DNA of 59,315 nt. It comes from Methanoculleus sp. UBA303. Its GTDB lineage: Archaea; Halobacteriota; Methanomicrobia; Methanomicrobiales; Methanoculleaceae. Location of the stretch: the NCBI GenBank assembly GCA_002501655.1, contig DANY01000014.1, positions 1 through 59,315 on the forward strand. Direction: 5' to 3'. The position numbers and the translations under genes are program-made. The notes beneath the pieces were generated by a model. It saw only the letters and a program-made list of their open reading frames with translations, ran no database searches and was not told the DNA's origin. Positions 42,924 through 52,635 of this stretch are shown here, in pieces (the stretch's first letter is position 1; every line of letters begins with the position of its first letter).

Positions 42924-45781
42924 AGCAGTCCACCAGTTGGTTCTGCTTTGGTTTTCTCGATGAGCCGGGAGCATGCCTGAATGAAATCATCACCACACAG
43001 CGGGTCTCTGAACCTGAATGATCGGCCATCGACCTCCACGAACTCTTTGCCGAGGAGCTTCTCAAGTTTTGCAGGAGCGTCGTAGAAGTACTCCTGAAGC
43101 AGTGGGAGAATCTCATGATACCAGGTGAAGATGAGCGATTCTATCGCCTCGTCCACATTTGTTGCCTCACTCATACGCATGAGATAACTGTGCCCGATCT
43201 GATGATCTCTATCATAGAGGGTGGTTACTTGCTGGTTGATGTAGGAGAGGAGATCGATCGAGAGTGAGTAAATCTCTCGCAGGTCTGCATCTTCACTCGT
43301 GAGAATCTGTTTAAGCACCTCATAATCAGGCATCAGCTCGATGAACCCAAACCGCCGGCGGAGAGCGATGTCAATGAGGGCGATACTCTTGTCTGCCGTG
43401 TTCATGGTGCCGAGGATGTAGAGATTCGGCGGGATGCCAAAGGAGGTCTTTGAATACGGCAATGTTGTAACCATCTGGTTCTTTGCCAATAGTCGCTTGT
43501 CAACTTCGATAAGCGTGATCAGCTCCCCGAAGATGCGGGAGATGTCACCACGGTTGATCTCATCGATTGTCAGGTAAAAGGGAACACTATCAATGTGTTC
43601 TCGGGCTTCCTGCTCCTCGTCAGGGTGCAGTGTTGGCATCTTTCCCTTCTCATACCAGACTTTCTGTATCCCGGCTTCTTGCATAAGGGCATTGAAGGCC
43701 TCCCGACAGAGCCGCTTGAAGATTCCCTCCTGGATCACGTACTGGATCTGCCCTTCGTCCGTGTTGACCGGCCGGAGCCCCTCGATGAACTCTTCATACG
43801 AGAAAGATTGGTGGAACGTGACAAACTCGTAAGGTTTTACCGTCTCATCTTCTTCGGTAAGTGTCAGGTGCAACTCATCAGGATCGACCTGTGTGAGTGA
43901 AAGCAACTGAAGTGCTTCATCATATTCAAGGGGAAAGAGCGTTCCACGGAGGTTTACCTTGACCGGTGCTGCATCCGAGAGAAGATCATCGGTTTTTAGC
44001 GTTTGCCAATCGGGGCCTTCAACTCCCTTTATGCCTTTGATGAAGACCTTCGGGTAGCCGTCAATTCCGGGCTCTTTCCGTACGCATTGGGCGATTGCAT
44101 AGACTTTGTGGTATTTCTTCCCGGCATAGACGAAGACGATATCATCCTGTTGAATCTCTTCAAATGCACTTCTGTACTTCCCGGGCCAGAGTTCTGTCTC
44201 TTCTCTCCAGAGATTCTCCGGATCCCATCGTTCGGGGTTAATGGTGAGCCAGAAGAATCGTGTATCTTCCAGAATGTTTTTTCTCTTGACTGTTGTTGCA
44301 CCGCGCTGCTGGACAAACTCCTTAACTACCCATGTCTTCCCGGTTCCCGGAGGGCCGTAGAGGATTATCTGATTTTTCCTTTTCAGTAACGATCTCATGT
44401 GCTCAAAAAGCGGATTGATCCTTTTTCCATCCCCATTGGACATGAGATGAAGTATCGTCTCAAAATCATCTTTCGAAAGTTCGATAATGGTATTCCGCCA
44501 GTTTCCTTTAATCGATCCGGGTTTGTCTGCCACACCGCCGGTGATTATCCAGTCTACGTTCCGATAAAATGGTTGTTCCAGATTTTCATCGATCTTTGTA
44601 GGCGACTTCACTATGCCGATGCCAAGGATCTTCTTCATGCCCTTGTTCGCAACGATGTAATCGCCTTCCTTCATCTCGTGTGTGAAGTTCCAGAACATTT
44701 CGGACTGGATCCGGAAGGCTCCTGGCTTCCGGAGATAATCGTATGCAGGGTTTGCTGAGTTTTCATCAGCTATTTTCTGAATTTCGGACTGGAAAGACTT
44801 GAGTTCTGGGGCGTCCCGAAGCCTTTCACCATAATATTCTGTGAATTCGTTGAAATCTACACTTGCAATGCCCTGAGGCATCCACACGCTCTCCCAGTAT
44901 ACTGCGTTCCAACCAGGAGCAACTTTCCAGTAGCGTACACTCTGGGAAAGATCGTCATATCTCCACCACAGGGCATCCAGTGTCCAAAGGTCAATAGCCA
45001 GTTCGTCGGCGAGCGCCACCAGAACATTGTTGATAGCACGGTACTGTTCACCAAATGATGCGCCTCGGCGAAGCTCTGGCCATAATCCGGCTTTCCCAAG
45101 ACCGTTTTCTGATGTTCCATTCCAGATCCCATATGTTTCCGGGAATTCTATCAAGAGAATTGCGGTGAGAATTGCCTTTCCGAGCCCTTTTACCGGCTTG
45201 TTCTGCTTGGGATTGACCCGATCTAAGCGTTCACTGATGGGTTGTGATTCATCGGCCAAGACGGTGAGCGCCTGCCTCAGCGACTCCATATTGGCCGTAA
45301 CGGATGGTGTCTGACGATACAGATTCGTCCAGTGCTTGTTGTTCTCGAAGAGAAGGAATTCCGCGAATCTCTCTTGGGAAAGGTTCTGGATGTTCGATGG
45401 TGCAAAGACCGGCTGATATTTTGCGATTACTTCATTTCTTGCCTGAATAATATCCTGTAATTCCCCATCCGTGGCAGACTGTCGAAGGAGTTCTTTCAGG
45501 CGCTTGACCACACGCTCAAAATTTGAACGCACTACTACAGCAAACCCCAGATTTCGCAGATATGTATTTGCTTCCTCTCCTCCGCTGAACTCCGACGCAG
45601 GGAGATCCTCACCGTTCGCATATCGATTTGCTATGGAGAGGACATATTTTGGTGGGAAGAAATGTTTGTTGAAGATGAGCTCAAACCTTGTCGCTTCACG
45701 GTCAGAAGGTATAGTCCCTGGTTTAATGTCATTTAACGCTTGAAGCACATGCTCCCGGGTAATGTTCTTTGGAATTCCCAC
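42920..45781 (-). CDS. mcrB: McrB-like GTPase with EVE-like insertion
   Basis: A 953-residue McrB. The N-terminal region (about 1-90) resembles the ScoMcrA-type head (ITREHVLQALNDIKPGTIPSDREATRFELIFNKHFFPPKYVLSIANRYANG). About 340-410 is an EVE-like segment (MFWNFTHEMKEGDYIVANKGMKKILGIGIV). Walker A GPPGTGKTW is near 476, Walker B FYLTIDEINRGD near 735, and the McrB GTP motif GTMNTADKS near 780. Between Walker A and B lies a second EVE-like domain (RFFWLTINPERWDPENLW...DIVFVYAGKKYHKVYAIAQCV), about 505-600. E. coli McrB has about 75 residues between the two Walker motifs. It recognises modified DNA and drives McrC. Confidence 0.9.
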   Translation of the reverse strand: MGIPKNITREHVLQALNDIKPGTIPSDREATRFELIFNKHFFPPKYVLSIANRYANGEDLPASEFSGGEEANTYLRNLGFAVVVRSNFERVVKRLKELLRQSATDGELQDIIQARNEVIAKYQPVFAPSNIQNLSQERFAEFLLFENNKHWTNLYRQTPSVTANMESLRQALTVLADESQPISERLDRVNPKQNKPVKGLGKAILTAILLIEFPETYGIWNGTSENGLGKAGLWPELRRGASFGEQYRAINNVLVALADELAIDLWTLDALWWRYDDLSQSVRYWKVAPGWNAVYWESVWMPQGIASVDFNEFTEYYGERLRDAPELKSFQSEIQKIADENSANPAYDYLRKPGAFRIQSEMFWNFTHEMKEGDYIVANKGMKKILGIGIVKSPTKIDENLEQPFYRNVDWIITGGVADKPGSIKGNWRNTIIELSKDDFETILHLMSNGDGKRINPLFEHMRSLLKRKNQIILYGPPGTGKTWVVKEFVQQRGATTVKRKNILEDTRFFWLTINPERWDPENLWREETELWPGKYRSAFEEIQQDDIVFVYAGKKYHKVYAIAQCVRKEPGIDGYPKVFIKGIKGVEGPDWQTLKTDDLLSDAAPVKVNLRGTLFPLEYDEALQLLSLTQVDPDELHLTLTEEDETVKPYEFVTFHQSFSYEEFIEGLRPVNTDEGQIQYVIQEGIFKRLCREAFNALMQEAGIQKVWYEKGKMPTLHPDEEQEAREHIDSVPFYLTIDEINRGDISRIFGELITLIEVDKRLLAKNQMVTTLPYSKTSFGIPPNLYILGTMNTADKSIALIDIALRRRFGFIELMPDYEVLKQILTSEDADLREIYSLSIDLLSYINQQVTTLYDRDHQIGHSYLMRMSEATNVDEAIESLIFTWYHEILPLLQEYFYDAPAKLEKLLGKEFVEVDGRSFRFRDPLCGDDFIQACSRLIEKTKAEPTGGLL

Positions 45782-45910
45782 CTGTCCATCTCCATGTTCC
45801 TATGACATGGGATGTCATCACATCGGTATTTAATCGCTTTGAAATCATTTTAGGTCTTTTGGAGATGAGTAATTGTTTGTAATGTTATAATGAGCCTTTA
45901 ATTGTGCCTT
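45782..45910. other. Intergenic AT-rich spacer upstream of mcrB
   Basis: ATTTAATCGC near 45828-45837, read on the minus strand, may be part of the mcrB promoter. Nothing coding is seen here. Confidence 0.3.
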
Positions 45911-46730
45911 CTATAGGATCTGGGGTGCCACCAATATTCTCCCGATCATGACCACACATGCCAAGTGAATCAGTCCCATTAATGAGTGCTCATATCGCTC
46001 GTATCGGGGAGTAATCTTCTTGAACGCCTCAATCCAACTGAAGAACCGTTTTACCGCACTGCGCTTCTTGTAGAGTATCGGATCGAACCAGATAGGTCTT
46101 CCTTGCTTCGGGTGTTTCCAGAATCTCCAGTTTACCGGGATAGTTCTCTTGATTCTTCGTTTTCGGTTGTACTGGCGAATTTCCCGGGCATCGTAGGCTG
46201 CATCTGCGGAGATGATTGCAGGACGTTCTTGCACTTCGGAAATCTCAAACGCTTCGAGAGTTAACTTGTAGAGCCGGGAATCATGGACATTTGCCGGCGC
46301 AACTGTGCAGGCAAGGGGAAGACCGTTCCGATCGACCAGAGCACTCAGTTTGTTCCCGTTTACTTTTTTATAGCCATCATAGCCGATCGATCCCCTTTTT
46401 TCGCCAGGATATCCTTCATATCTGTCGCACAGTGGGGGAGATCGCTTTTTTGATCTCGTATCCGGATCGGAGAAGGTCAAGGGAGATTGCCTGGTACACT
46501 CCTTTCTCGCAGAGTTCGAGGTGGTACCGGTGAACCGTTGATTTCGTACCATATTTCGCTGGTACATCAAGCCAGGTACACCCGGTCGTGAGAACATACA
46601 GGATGCCGTTGAACAACCCGCGGGGGTCACACCGTGGGCGGCCAATGTGCGGCTTCGTTGGCGGGAGGTATTTCTGAACAATCTCCCAGAGATCATTGTC
46701 AATTTCTCGAAATGCCCCAATTTCCGATTT
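45911..46730 (-). mobile_element. IS5-like transposase, frameshifted
   Basis: Three frames together encode an IS5/IS1031-type transposase: IGAFREIDNDLWEIVQKYLPPTKPHIGRPRCDPRGLFNGILYVLTTGCTWLDVPAKYGTKSTVHRY (N-terminus), then RSGYEIKKAISPTVRQ, then YEGYPGEKRGSIGYDGYKKVNGNKLSALVDRNGLPLACTVAPANVHDSRLYKL..., up to RRSAVKRFFSWIEAFKKITPRYERYEHSL. The DDE residues lie in ALVDRNG, AAYDA and EAFKK-type positions. At least one indel near 46420. I could not resolve clear terminal inverted repeats by eye. Confidence 0.82.
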
Positions 46731-46806
46731 TATTTGAGAGATCCCATATTTTTGGGATTACCTTTAGGACAATCACTATGACCTGGGATCCATCCGGTCT
46801 CTGATG

Positions 46807-47073
46807 TCAGCTGCCCTTATGAACACGAGGTGTGATGCCACGATTCCGATAATTGCCATTATGCCCGCAATTGAGATGACAATTTTCCGGCCCGCCGGTA
46901 CATAGAATGACTGGTGTGGATCGGCTACCATGATGGGCTTCCCACTGGCCGCGGCCCCCATTAACTCGACTGCTTGACCAACTAAGTTGCTTCCCACAAC
47001 ATTCGCATCTACCCCCAGCTTTCCTAAATGCCTGTTCTATTTCCTCAGGAGTAAATTCATAGCCATTCGCCAT
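46807..47073 (-). CDS. HNH endonuclease-like protein
   Basis: ATG 47073 gives 88 residues (ATG 47094 adds seven). The core is AFRKAGGRCECCGKQLSW...GQWEAHHGS...VILCTGGPENCHLNCGH, an HNH motif with CxxC, HH and a final CH..CGH. It is small, as in phage or restriction-related HNH nucleases. It lies beside McrBC and the IS5 remnant; whether it is a homing or defence nuclease cannot be said. An overlapping frame with a TM segment is probably a shadow. Confidence 0.75.
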   Translation of the reverse strand: MANGYEFTPEEIEQAFRKAGGRCECCGKQLSWSSSRVNGGRGQWEAHHGSRSTPVILCTGGPENCHLNCGHNGNYRNRGITPRVHKGS

Positions 47074-47330
47074 AAACAAATCACCTGAATTCAAATTTTC
47101 CTGATTTTACGATAAAGCTTTCTTTGACTAGATCTTATGTGCTAACGACGAAGATGATCTTCTCTTTTTCGTTTTTGAGTTATCACATGATAGAAAATAA
47201 AAAGTCTAGGATATATTTATCAATCTCACCTTGTCCTTACTAACAGAGTTTAATCACAATGAACGCATAATCAAAAATCAGTGTATTCAAAAAGAGCCCA
47301 AGACGATAATGGAATAAGTCAAAAGCAGTA
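47074..47330. other. AT-rich gene-free spacer
   Basis: About 250 bases of AT-rich sequence with no credible gene, lower in GC than everything around it, between the HNH gene and the tRNA. It is a plausible junction between accessory island and core genome. Confidence 0.35.
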
Positions 47331-47403
47331 TGCTGCTAAGGGGATTCGAACCCCTGTCGTCGGCGTGAAAGGCCGACATGATTGGCCTCTACACTATAGC
47401 AGC
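47331..47403 (-). tRNA. trnE: tRNA-Glu (UUC)
   Basis: The minus strand folds as a tRNA: acceptor GCTGCTA paired with TAGCAGC and discriminator A, T-loop GGTTCGAATCC, anticodon loop CTTTCAC with anticodon TTC at 47367-47369. No intron, and CCA is not encoded. The body is close to archaeal tRNA-Glu. It marks the right border of the accessory region, and tRNA genes are common integration sites. Confidence 0.95.
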
Positions 47404-47493
47404 ATGCACGATGTGCCATACAACTTCAACACCCGGGGATAAAAAAGTTGTGCCGAAGGAGGGCCCGGGGGGCCGGCCGGAGACCGGAGTTCC

Positions 47494-48363
47494 TCACTTG
47501 TTGATCGGGGTGCCTTCCTTCTGGGTGACGGCCTTGTAGGCCGCCATCAGCTGCCGGGTGATGGGACCGGGCTTGCCGTTCCCGATGACCCTGCCGTCGA
47601 TCTCGCGGATCGGGCCGATCTCCGCCGCGGTCCCCGTGACGAAGACCTCGTCGGCCGCATAGAGGTCGAAGTAGCCGAGGTTTCGCTCGACGACCGTGAG
47701 CCCCATCGACGCCGCGATCTCCAGCGTGACCAGGCGGGTGATACCGCGCAGGTTGTTCAAGGTCGGCGGGGTGATGAGTTCCCCGTTCTTGACGACGAAG
47801 ATGTTGTCCCCCGACCCCTCGGCGATGTGGCCCTGGGTGTCGAAGAAGATAGCCTCATCCACGCCCATGTGGTTCGCCTCGATCTTCGCGAGGATGTTGT
47901 TTAAGTAGTTGAGACTCTTCACGTTCGGCGGCATCGACTCCGCCGGGGTGCGCCTGACCGAGACACACATAGCCCGGAGACCCTTCTCGTAGAGGTCGCC
48001 GTACATCGCGCCCCACGTGACGGCGACGACGATGACCGTCGGTTTCGCGCACTTCCGGGGGTCGAGGCCGAGGTCGCCCTTGCCCCGGGTCACGATCGGG
48101 CGGATGTAGGCATCCTTCAAGTTGTTCCGTCGCAGCGTCTCCTTGATGGCCTCGGCCATCTCCTCTTTCGTGATCGGGACGGCAAGGTCGATCGTCTTTG
48201 CCGAGTCGTAGAGCCGTGCGAGATGCTCGTCAAGACGGAAGACCTTTCCGTTGTAGGCGCGTATCCCCTCGAAAACGCCATCGCCGTAGAGGAGGCCGTG
48301 GTCAAAGACCGAGACCTTCGCCTCCTCTTCGGGGACGTATCTGCCGTCAAGGTAGATGATCAT
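47494..48363 (-). CDS. ilvE: Branched-chain amino acid aminotransferase
   Basis: ATG 48363 gives 289 residues, normal for the class IV aminotransferases. [51 protein letters not shown] is the classic start; Lys in [14 protein letters not shown] is the likely PLP lysine; [19 protein letters not shown] binds the cofactor phosphate. It makes Val, Leu and Ile from 2-oxo acids. It is separate from the cfb operon downstream (48534), though on the same strand. Confidence 0.93.
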   Translation of the reverse strand: MIIYLDGRYVPEEEAKVSVFDHGLLYGDGVFEGIRAYNGKVFRLDEHLARLYDSAKTIDLAVPITKEEMAEAIKETLRRNNLKDAYIRPIVTRGKGDLGLDPRKCAKPTVIVVAVTWGAMYGDLYEKGLRAMCVSVRRTPAESMPPNVKSLNYLNNILAKIEANHMGVDEAIFFDTQGHIAEGSGDNIFVVKNGELITPPTLNNLRGITRLVTLEIAASMGLTVVERNLGYFDLYAADEVFVTGTAAEIGPIREIDGRVIGNGKPGPITRQLMAAYKAVTQKEGTPINK

Positions 48364-48533
48364 AGAACTAGTGTGGTCTCGGTTCGTTTGTATGTTTTGC
48401 GTTTCGTGCTCCGAACCGCCTCGCGGTGACCCGGAATGGTACGGCGGCGGGGACCCGGTCATCGCTCACACTCGCCGCCGGGGCCCTGCCCGACGGTTGC
48501 GGGAAAAGTACTGCCGGGACGACCTTTGCCGCG

Positions 48534-49904
48534 TCAGGTCCGGCAGCAGTCCACGAAGTGCCCGAGCATCACCCGGCTCGTCACCGGGTGGAGGTGCGTG
48601 TAACTCCCGATCGTCCGGTCCCGGACCGCCCCGTCGTTCCCGTCCCCGATGCCGCTCCCCCGGGTCAGCCGGTAGGCGTAGCGGGTCTCCGGGGCAAGCC
48701 GGACACTGCTGTAGTGGAACTCGTGGCCCCGGAACGCCGCCTCGCCCATGGGAGTCCCGGCCGCGCTCGTCCCCACCACATAGCCGAGCATCCGCCTCTC
48801 CGGCATCCGGGCCTCGCCGGCAAAGACTCCGGCGAGTTCGTAGGTCTCCTCCCTCTTCGATCCCGCAAACTCCGGGGCGAGCACCATCCGGTCGGTGAGG
48901 TATATGAGTCCCCCGCACTCCGCGTAGACCGGCGTGCCGTTCCGGGAGGCCTCTAAGAGCCCCTCCCGCACCGCGGTGTTCGCCTCGAGTTCCGCGCCGA
49001 AGAGCTCCGGGTAGCCGCCGCCGAGTATGTAGCCGTCAGCCTCCGGCAGCCGGTCGTGGATCGGGGAGAACGGGACAACCTCGGCCCCGAGCGACGCCAA
49101 GATGTCGAAGAGGTCTGCGTAGTAGAAGTTGAAGGCCTCATCGAGCGCGACCCCGATCCGGACGTCCGATTCTCCGGGCGTCGCGTAGATGGAGCTCCCC
49201 TCCGGAGGCAACTCAACCTCCCGGGCAAGGGCGAGCAGGGCATCCAGGTCGACGTGCTCCCCGATCATACGCTTCACCGCCTCGATACGCTCCCGGAACT
49301 CCTCGTGCCCCTGCCCCTCCCGGTAAGGAACGAGGCCGAGATGGCGCATAGCAAGTTCCATCTCCGTCGTCCGGGGAATGGCGCCGATGACCGGGATACC
49401 GCAGTAGTGCTCGATTGCACGGACCGCCTTCTCCCGGTGGCGGGTGCCGGTGACCTGGTTGAGGATGACCCCCCGGATATCAACGCCCGGGTCGAACGCC
49501 TGAAAGCCCTTCACGATCGCCGCCGCGCTCCGGGTGATGCTCCGGGCGTTGACCACGAGAACCACAGGCAGGTCGAGTTGTTTTGCAACCGCGGCCGTGC
49601 TCCCGAGGTCGGTGAGGGCCTCCGCGCCCTCGAAGAGCCCCCGGACGCCTTCCACGACAGCAATATCGGCCCCCCGGCACCCGTGCGAAAAGACTGCCCG
49701 GAGTTCGTCTCTGCTCATAACGTAGTCGTCCAGGTTCCGGCAGGGCCGGCCCGTCACCCCCGTGAGGTAGGACGGGTCGATGTAGTCCATCCCCACCTTG
49801 AAGGTCTGGACGGCCCGGGTGGCCGAGAGGAGGGCCGAGAGCGCGAGGGTGATGCTTGTCTTCCCGCTCCCGGAGCGGTCGCCGGCGACGAGGAGGGACT
49901 TCAT
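48534..49904 (-). CDS. cfbB: CfbB, Ni-sirohydrochlorin a,c-diamide synthase
   Basis: ATG 49904 overlaps the CfbD stop by four bases. The 456-residue protein has a P-loop GDRSGSGKTS near residue 8, followed by CobQ/CbiA-type motifs, and a C-terminal glutamine amidotransferase domain with Cys in YAECGGLIYLTD (about 335) and His near the end (GSYTHLHP). It amidates the a and c acetate groups of Ni-sirohydrochlorin with glutamine and ATP. The Cfb assignment rather than cobyrinate synthase rests on the operon with cfbD, cfbE and cfbA. Confidence 0.92.
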   Translation of the reverse strand: MKSLLVAGDRSGSGKTSITLALSALLSATRAVQTFKVGMDYIDPSYLTGVTGRPCRNLDDYVMSRDELRAVFSHGCRGADIAVVEGVRGLFEGAEALTDLGSTAAVAKQLDLPVVLVVNARSITRSAAAIVKGFQAFDPGVDIRGVILNQVTGTRHREKAVRAIEHYCGIPVIGAIPRTTEMELAMRHLGLVPYREGQGHEEFRERIEAVKRMIGEHVDLDALLALAREVELPPEGSSIYATPGESDVRIGVALDEAFNFYYADLFDILASLGAEVVPFSPIHDRLPEADGYILGGGYPELFGAELEANTAVREGLLEASRNGTPVYAECGGLIYLTDRMVLAPEFAGSKREETYELAGVFAGEARMPERRMLGYVVGTSAAGTPMGEAAFRGHEFHYSSVRLAPETRYAYRLTRGSGIGDGNDGAVRDRTIGSYTHLHPVTSRVMLGHFVDCCRT

Positions 49905-50965
49905 CGCATACTCCGCAGGACCGCCCCGAACTCGCTCTCGACGATATCCCGGACACCGAGGGTCTTTGGGTGCAGGTCGATCTCGACCACGACGTGCCGG
50001 TGCCCCAGCTCCCGGAGCGGCGCCACCTGCCGGGGACCGTTCGTGACCGAGAAGCACTCAATTCCTTCCGTGTACTCCGCCGGGACGGCGTGCGGCACCC
50101 CGACAAGGAGAGCAAAGTCGGGGGCGAGTTCCCGGAGCCGCTCCCCGACCGCGGAGCCGTTCGCCCCGTACTCGTCCAGCGCCCCGAGGAGCTCGGGGTC
50201 GACCCCTCGCTCCCGCATGCCGGCGAGGATCCGGGCGGCATCCTCCCGGACCTTCGGGAGACCCCGGTCTTCCAGGTTCGCGACGTAGGTGATCGCGGCG
50301 TCCGGACAGACATCATGGAGAGCCAGGAGTTCGTCGGCGAACATATAGGCGGTCTCCTTCTTCGCGTTCATGACCGCGACCCCCGTGGCACCGTCGTCGG
50401 CGAGTTCCACAAGGCGCTGTGCCGCGACGTGCTTGAGGTCGCCGCGTGAAGGCTCGATGTAGTTCCGGGACGCCGCCCCCCGCAGCCGCTCCACCTCGTT
50501 TGCTTTCCCGAGGTGGTAGCGCTGGCGTTCCAGTTCATCGCTGCTGATCCAGCCGGCGGCAGCGGCCGGTTCGAGTGTCGCGATCACGCCGTCGATGTTC
50601 TCCCGGAACCCGGCATGGATGTCCACGGCAATCGCCGGTGTTGTGATCCCGGCGTCGTGGATGGCGGACTGGAGATCTTCACCGATGATCATCGCGACAC
50701 ACGTCCCGATGACCGCTATCCGCCGGGGTGCGAACTCCTTCTCCGCGTAGCGGAGCACCCGCATGAGCGGGTCATGCCCGCCGAAGATAAACTCGTTGTC
50801 GGCGAGCGATGTTGTCAAAACCCGCATGCCATCCTCTTCGAGGAGGCGGGCGTGCTTGAACGAACAGCCTGACGGGCCGTGGAGGATCGCCACGTCCACG
50901 CCCAGGTCGCGGGCGGTGTAGAGCCCCGCTACAATTGAACTCGGTCTTGGTTGAATGTATTGCAT
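49901..50965 (-). CDS. cfbD: CfbD, Ni-sirohydrochlorin a,c-diamide reductive cyclase, NifD-like
   Basis: ATG 50965 (354 residues). NifD-like fold with the conserved Cys in LHGPSGCSFKHARLL and in VIGTCVAMIIGEDL that would ligate the iron-sulfur cluster. CfbD works with the reductase CfbC to reduce and cyclise Ni-sirohydrochlorin a,c-diamide. CfbC is absent from the window and must be encoded elsewhere. The gene follows cfbE by two bases. Confidence 0.92.
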   Translation of the reverse strand: MQYIQPRPSSIVAGLYTARDLGVDVAILHGPSGCSFKHARLLEEDGMRVLTTSLADNEFIFGGHDPLMRVLRYAEKEFAPRRIAVIGTCVAMIIGEDLQSAIHDAGITTPAIAVDIHAGFRENIDGVIATLEPAAAAGWISSDELERQRYHLGKANEVERLRGAASRNYIEPSRGDLKHVAAQRLVELADDGATGVAVMNAKKETAYMFADELLALHDVCPDAAITYVANLEDRGLPKVREDAARILAGMRERGVDPELLGALDEYGANGSAVGERLRELAPDFALLVGVPHAVPAEYTEGIECFSVTNGPRQVAPLRELGHRHVVVEIDLHPKTLGVRDIVESEFGAVLRSMR

Positions 50966-50967
50966 TA

Positions 50968-52146
50968 TTATCTCCACGTCTTTACCGCGAGGATGATCGC
51001 ACCTTCTGGAGTGATGCTCCGGGCGAGATCCAGTCCCTCGTCGAGTGAGGCTGCAGTATGCTCCTCTCCGGCCGTGCACCACGCCTCCCCGACGTAGACG
51101 ATTCCTGTCGGCCCGACGGCCGATACCGCCCGCCGGACGTCCTCCGGGGAGAAGCCCTCGCAGACCGCCCGTGCCTCCTCGCCGATGACGAGCGTCAGGG
51201 CGCCGTTGCCCGCGAGAGTCCTCGCGTAGCGTGCGGCATCAAGGGTGGTGGCCACGTTCGTCCCGCTGTTCGCGTTGTCTACGATCAGCAGGTCTCCTTC
51301 CCACCGGGTCGCCATCCGGCCGGGCAGGGCGGTAAACTCTGCAAGCGGCGAAGGGTCGACCCCGATCACGCAGGCGGTCGCGGCCGCAAGCGAGAGCGCC
51401 GCACGGTAGCCCGCAAGGGTGCAGAGTGGGTTAGCGAAGGTGCCGACGATCCCCCGTCCCGAAAACCGGCAGACCGGGCCGTCGAAGGATACCATCTCGT
51501 CGGCGGCGACCGTCTTTCTCGGGAGGTCGATGCCGGGCGGGAGCACCACGATCCGTGTCCGGGAGATCAGCCGGCACTTCTCGGTGATCGCACGCTTTCT
51601 CCCTGCCGCGATCGGATAGTCCTCCGGCGACGTCAGCACCGCCACGTCCCCGGCGCCCGTAACTCCGAGCGACTCTTCCGCGACCAGCCAGCCCCCGATA
51701 CGCCAGGCCTCATGCGCCGCCGGGATCAGGGAGGCGGGCGTGATGCTCCTCTTCCAGAGGCGCACCCGTTCCGGGTAACGGTAGGTCCCGGTGGATGTGT
51801 GCAGGATGCCCGGACCCGGCAGCAGCGAGGCGAGAGCGTGGGCGGTGGTGGTCTTTCCGCGTGCTCCGGTGATCTCTATGAACGGGCGGGGGAGATGGGC
51901 TCTGAGGACCCACCCCACCATCTCGTGGTGCGAGACCGCGGGCCCGTGCTGCCGGAGGAGAGGGTGATCCGGGTCGAGGTGAACGGGTGCGGTGACCAGG
52001 TCGTAGGTGCGGACGAGCGCCTCCTCTACAGGGATGCCGCCCTCTCCGCGGTAGACGTCCACCTCGTCCACCTGGTGGCCGGCACCACGGAGTGCCGCGG
52101 CGAGTTCCGCCCCGCCGTGGATAGTATCCAGCACCAGGATTCGCAT
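50968..52146 (-). CDS. cfbE: CfbE, coenzyme F430 synthase (Mur-ligase type)
   Basis: The 392-residue protein is Mur-ligase-like. Its P-loop EITGARGKTTTAHALASLL lies near residues 91-109, and FSGRGIVGTFANPLCTLAGYRAALSLAAA and LLIVDNANSGTN follow. It closes the six-membered carbocyclic ring of F430 with ATP as the last step of the pathway. It starts five bases after cfbA ends. Confidence 0.92.
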   Translation of the reverse strand: MRILVLDTIHGGAELAAALRGAGHQVDEVDVYRGEGGIPVEEALVRTYDLVTAPVHLDPDHPLLRQHGPAVSHHEMVGWVLRAHLPRPFIEITGARGKTTTAHALASLLPGPGILHTSTGTYRYPERVRLWKRSITPASLIPAAHEAWRIGGWLVAEESLGVTGAGDVAVLTSPEDYPIAAGRKRAITEKCRLISRTRIVVLPPGIDLPRKTVAADEMVSFDGPVCRFSGRGIVGTFANPLCTLAGYRAALSLAAATACVIGVDPSPLAEFTALPGRMATRWEGDLLIVDNANSGTNVATTLDAARYARTLAGNGALTLVIGEEARAVCEGFSPEDVRRAVSAVGPTGIVYVGEAWCTAGEEHTAASLDEGLDLARSITPEGAIILAVKTWR

Positions 52147-52151
52147 AGCCG

Positions 52152-52559
52152 TCAGGAGTTCAGTTCGGCGATCGCGTCGGACGCGTTCTTCAGCATCAGT
52201 TCGGCAAGGAGGGGGTCGCTCCCGATGGGGCTTGCGTAGACGAGCGGAACCGTCTTCCCGTTCAGCCGGAACGTGCCTTTCCGGGTCCCCTCGGGGAGGC
52301 CGAGGATCTCGGGGATGTCCTGGTTGATGTGGACGCCTCTCGCAAGGAAGAGCGGGACGACGACCAGCATATCGATATCCTCCTTCCGAAACGCCTCGAG
52401 CTGTTCTTCTACCGTCGGCGTGTTGAGGCTCATGAAGCCGGGTTTGATAACATACTCATCGGTTTTTCCGGCGATGATCCCTGCGGTGGTCTCGATCAAT
52501 TCCTTATTATAGGGGAGCTTGCTGCCATGCCCAACCAGTAACATTCCTTTTTTACCCAT
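52152..52559 (-). CDS. cfbA: CfbA, sirohydrochlorin nickelochelatase (short form)
   Basis: The 135-residue protein is the short archaeal type (CbiX-S). GKKGMLLVGHGSKLP has the His that binds metal, and FLARGVHINQDIPE carries the second. It inserts Ni2+ into sirohydrochlorin, the first step of F430 synthesis. Its ATG lies 22-30 bases after a TATA box (52582-52591), so it starts the operon cfbA-cfbE-cfbD-cfbB. Confidence 0.93.
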   Translation of the reverse strand: MGKKGMLLVGHGSKLPYNKELIETTAGIIAGKTDEYVIKPGFMSLNTPTVEEQLEAFRKEDIDMLVVVPLFLARGVHINQDIPEILGLPEGTRKGTFRLNGKTVPLVYASPIGSDPLLAELMLKNASDAIAELNS

Positions 52560-52581
52560 ATGTTACAAGGTACTACGATAC

Positions 52582-52591
52582 TATATTAAAA
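52582..52591 (-). promoter_or_regulatory. TATA box of the cfb operon
   Basis: TTTTAATATA on the minus strand, about 23-32 bases before the cfbA ATG, implying a nearly leaderless message. Confidence 0.6.
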
Positions 52592-52635
52592 TAATTACCG
52601 ATTGTTTTTAGGGACCCGGTCCCGGATCGATGTGA

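Noticed and set aside
46776..46997. Small membrane protein overlapping the HNH gene
   Set aside because: The HNH frame has a full set of Cys/His residues; the overlapping frame has only one hydrophobic stretch and no ribosome site.
47331..47403. tRNA-Glu as attachment site of an integrated element
   Set aside because: I found no integrase gene in the window and no direct repeat of the tRNA 3' end nearby, so integration here is not supported.
49056..50288. Plus-strand frames of about 400 codons opposite the cfb genes
   Set aside because: Antisense shadows of cfbB, cfbD and cfbE, whose motifs and coupled starts are clear.
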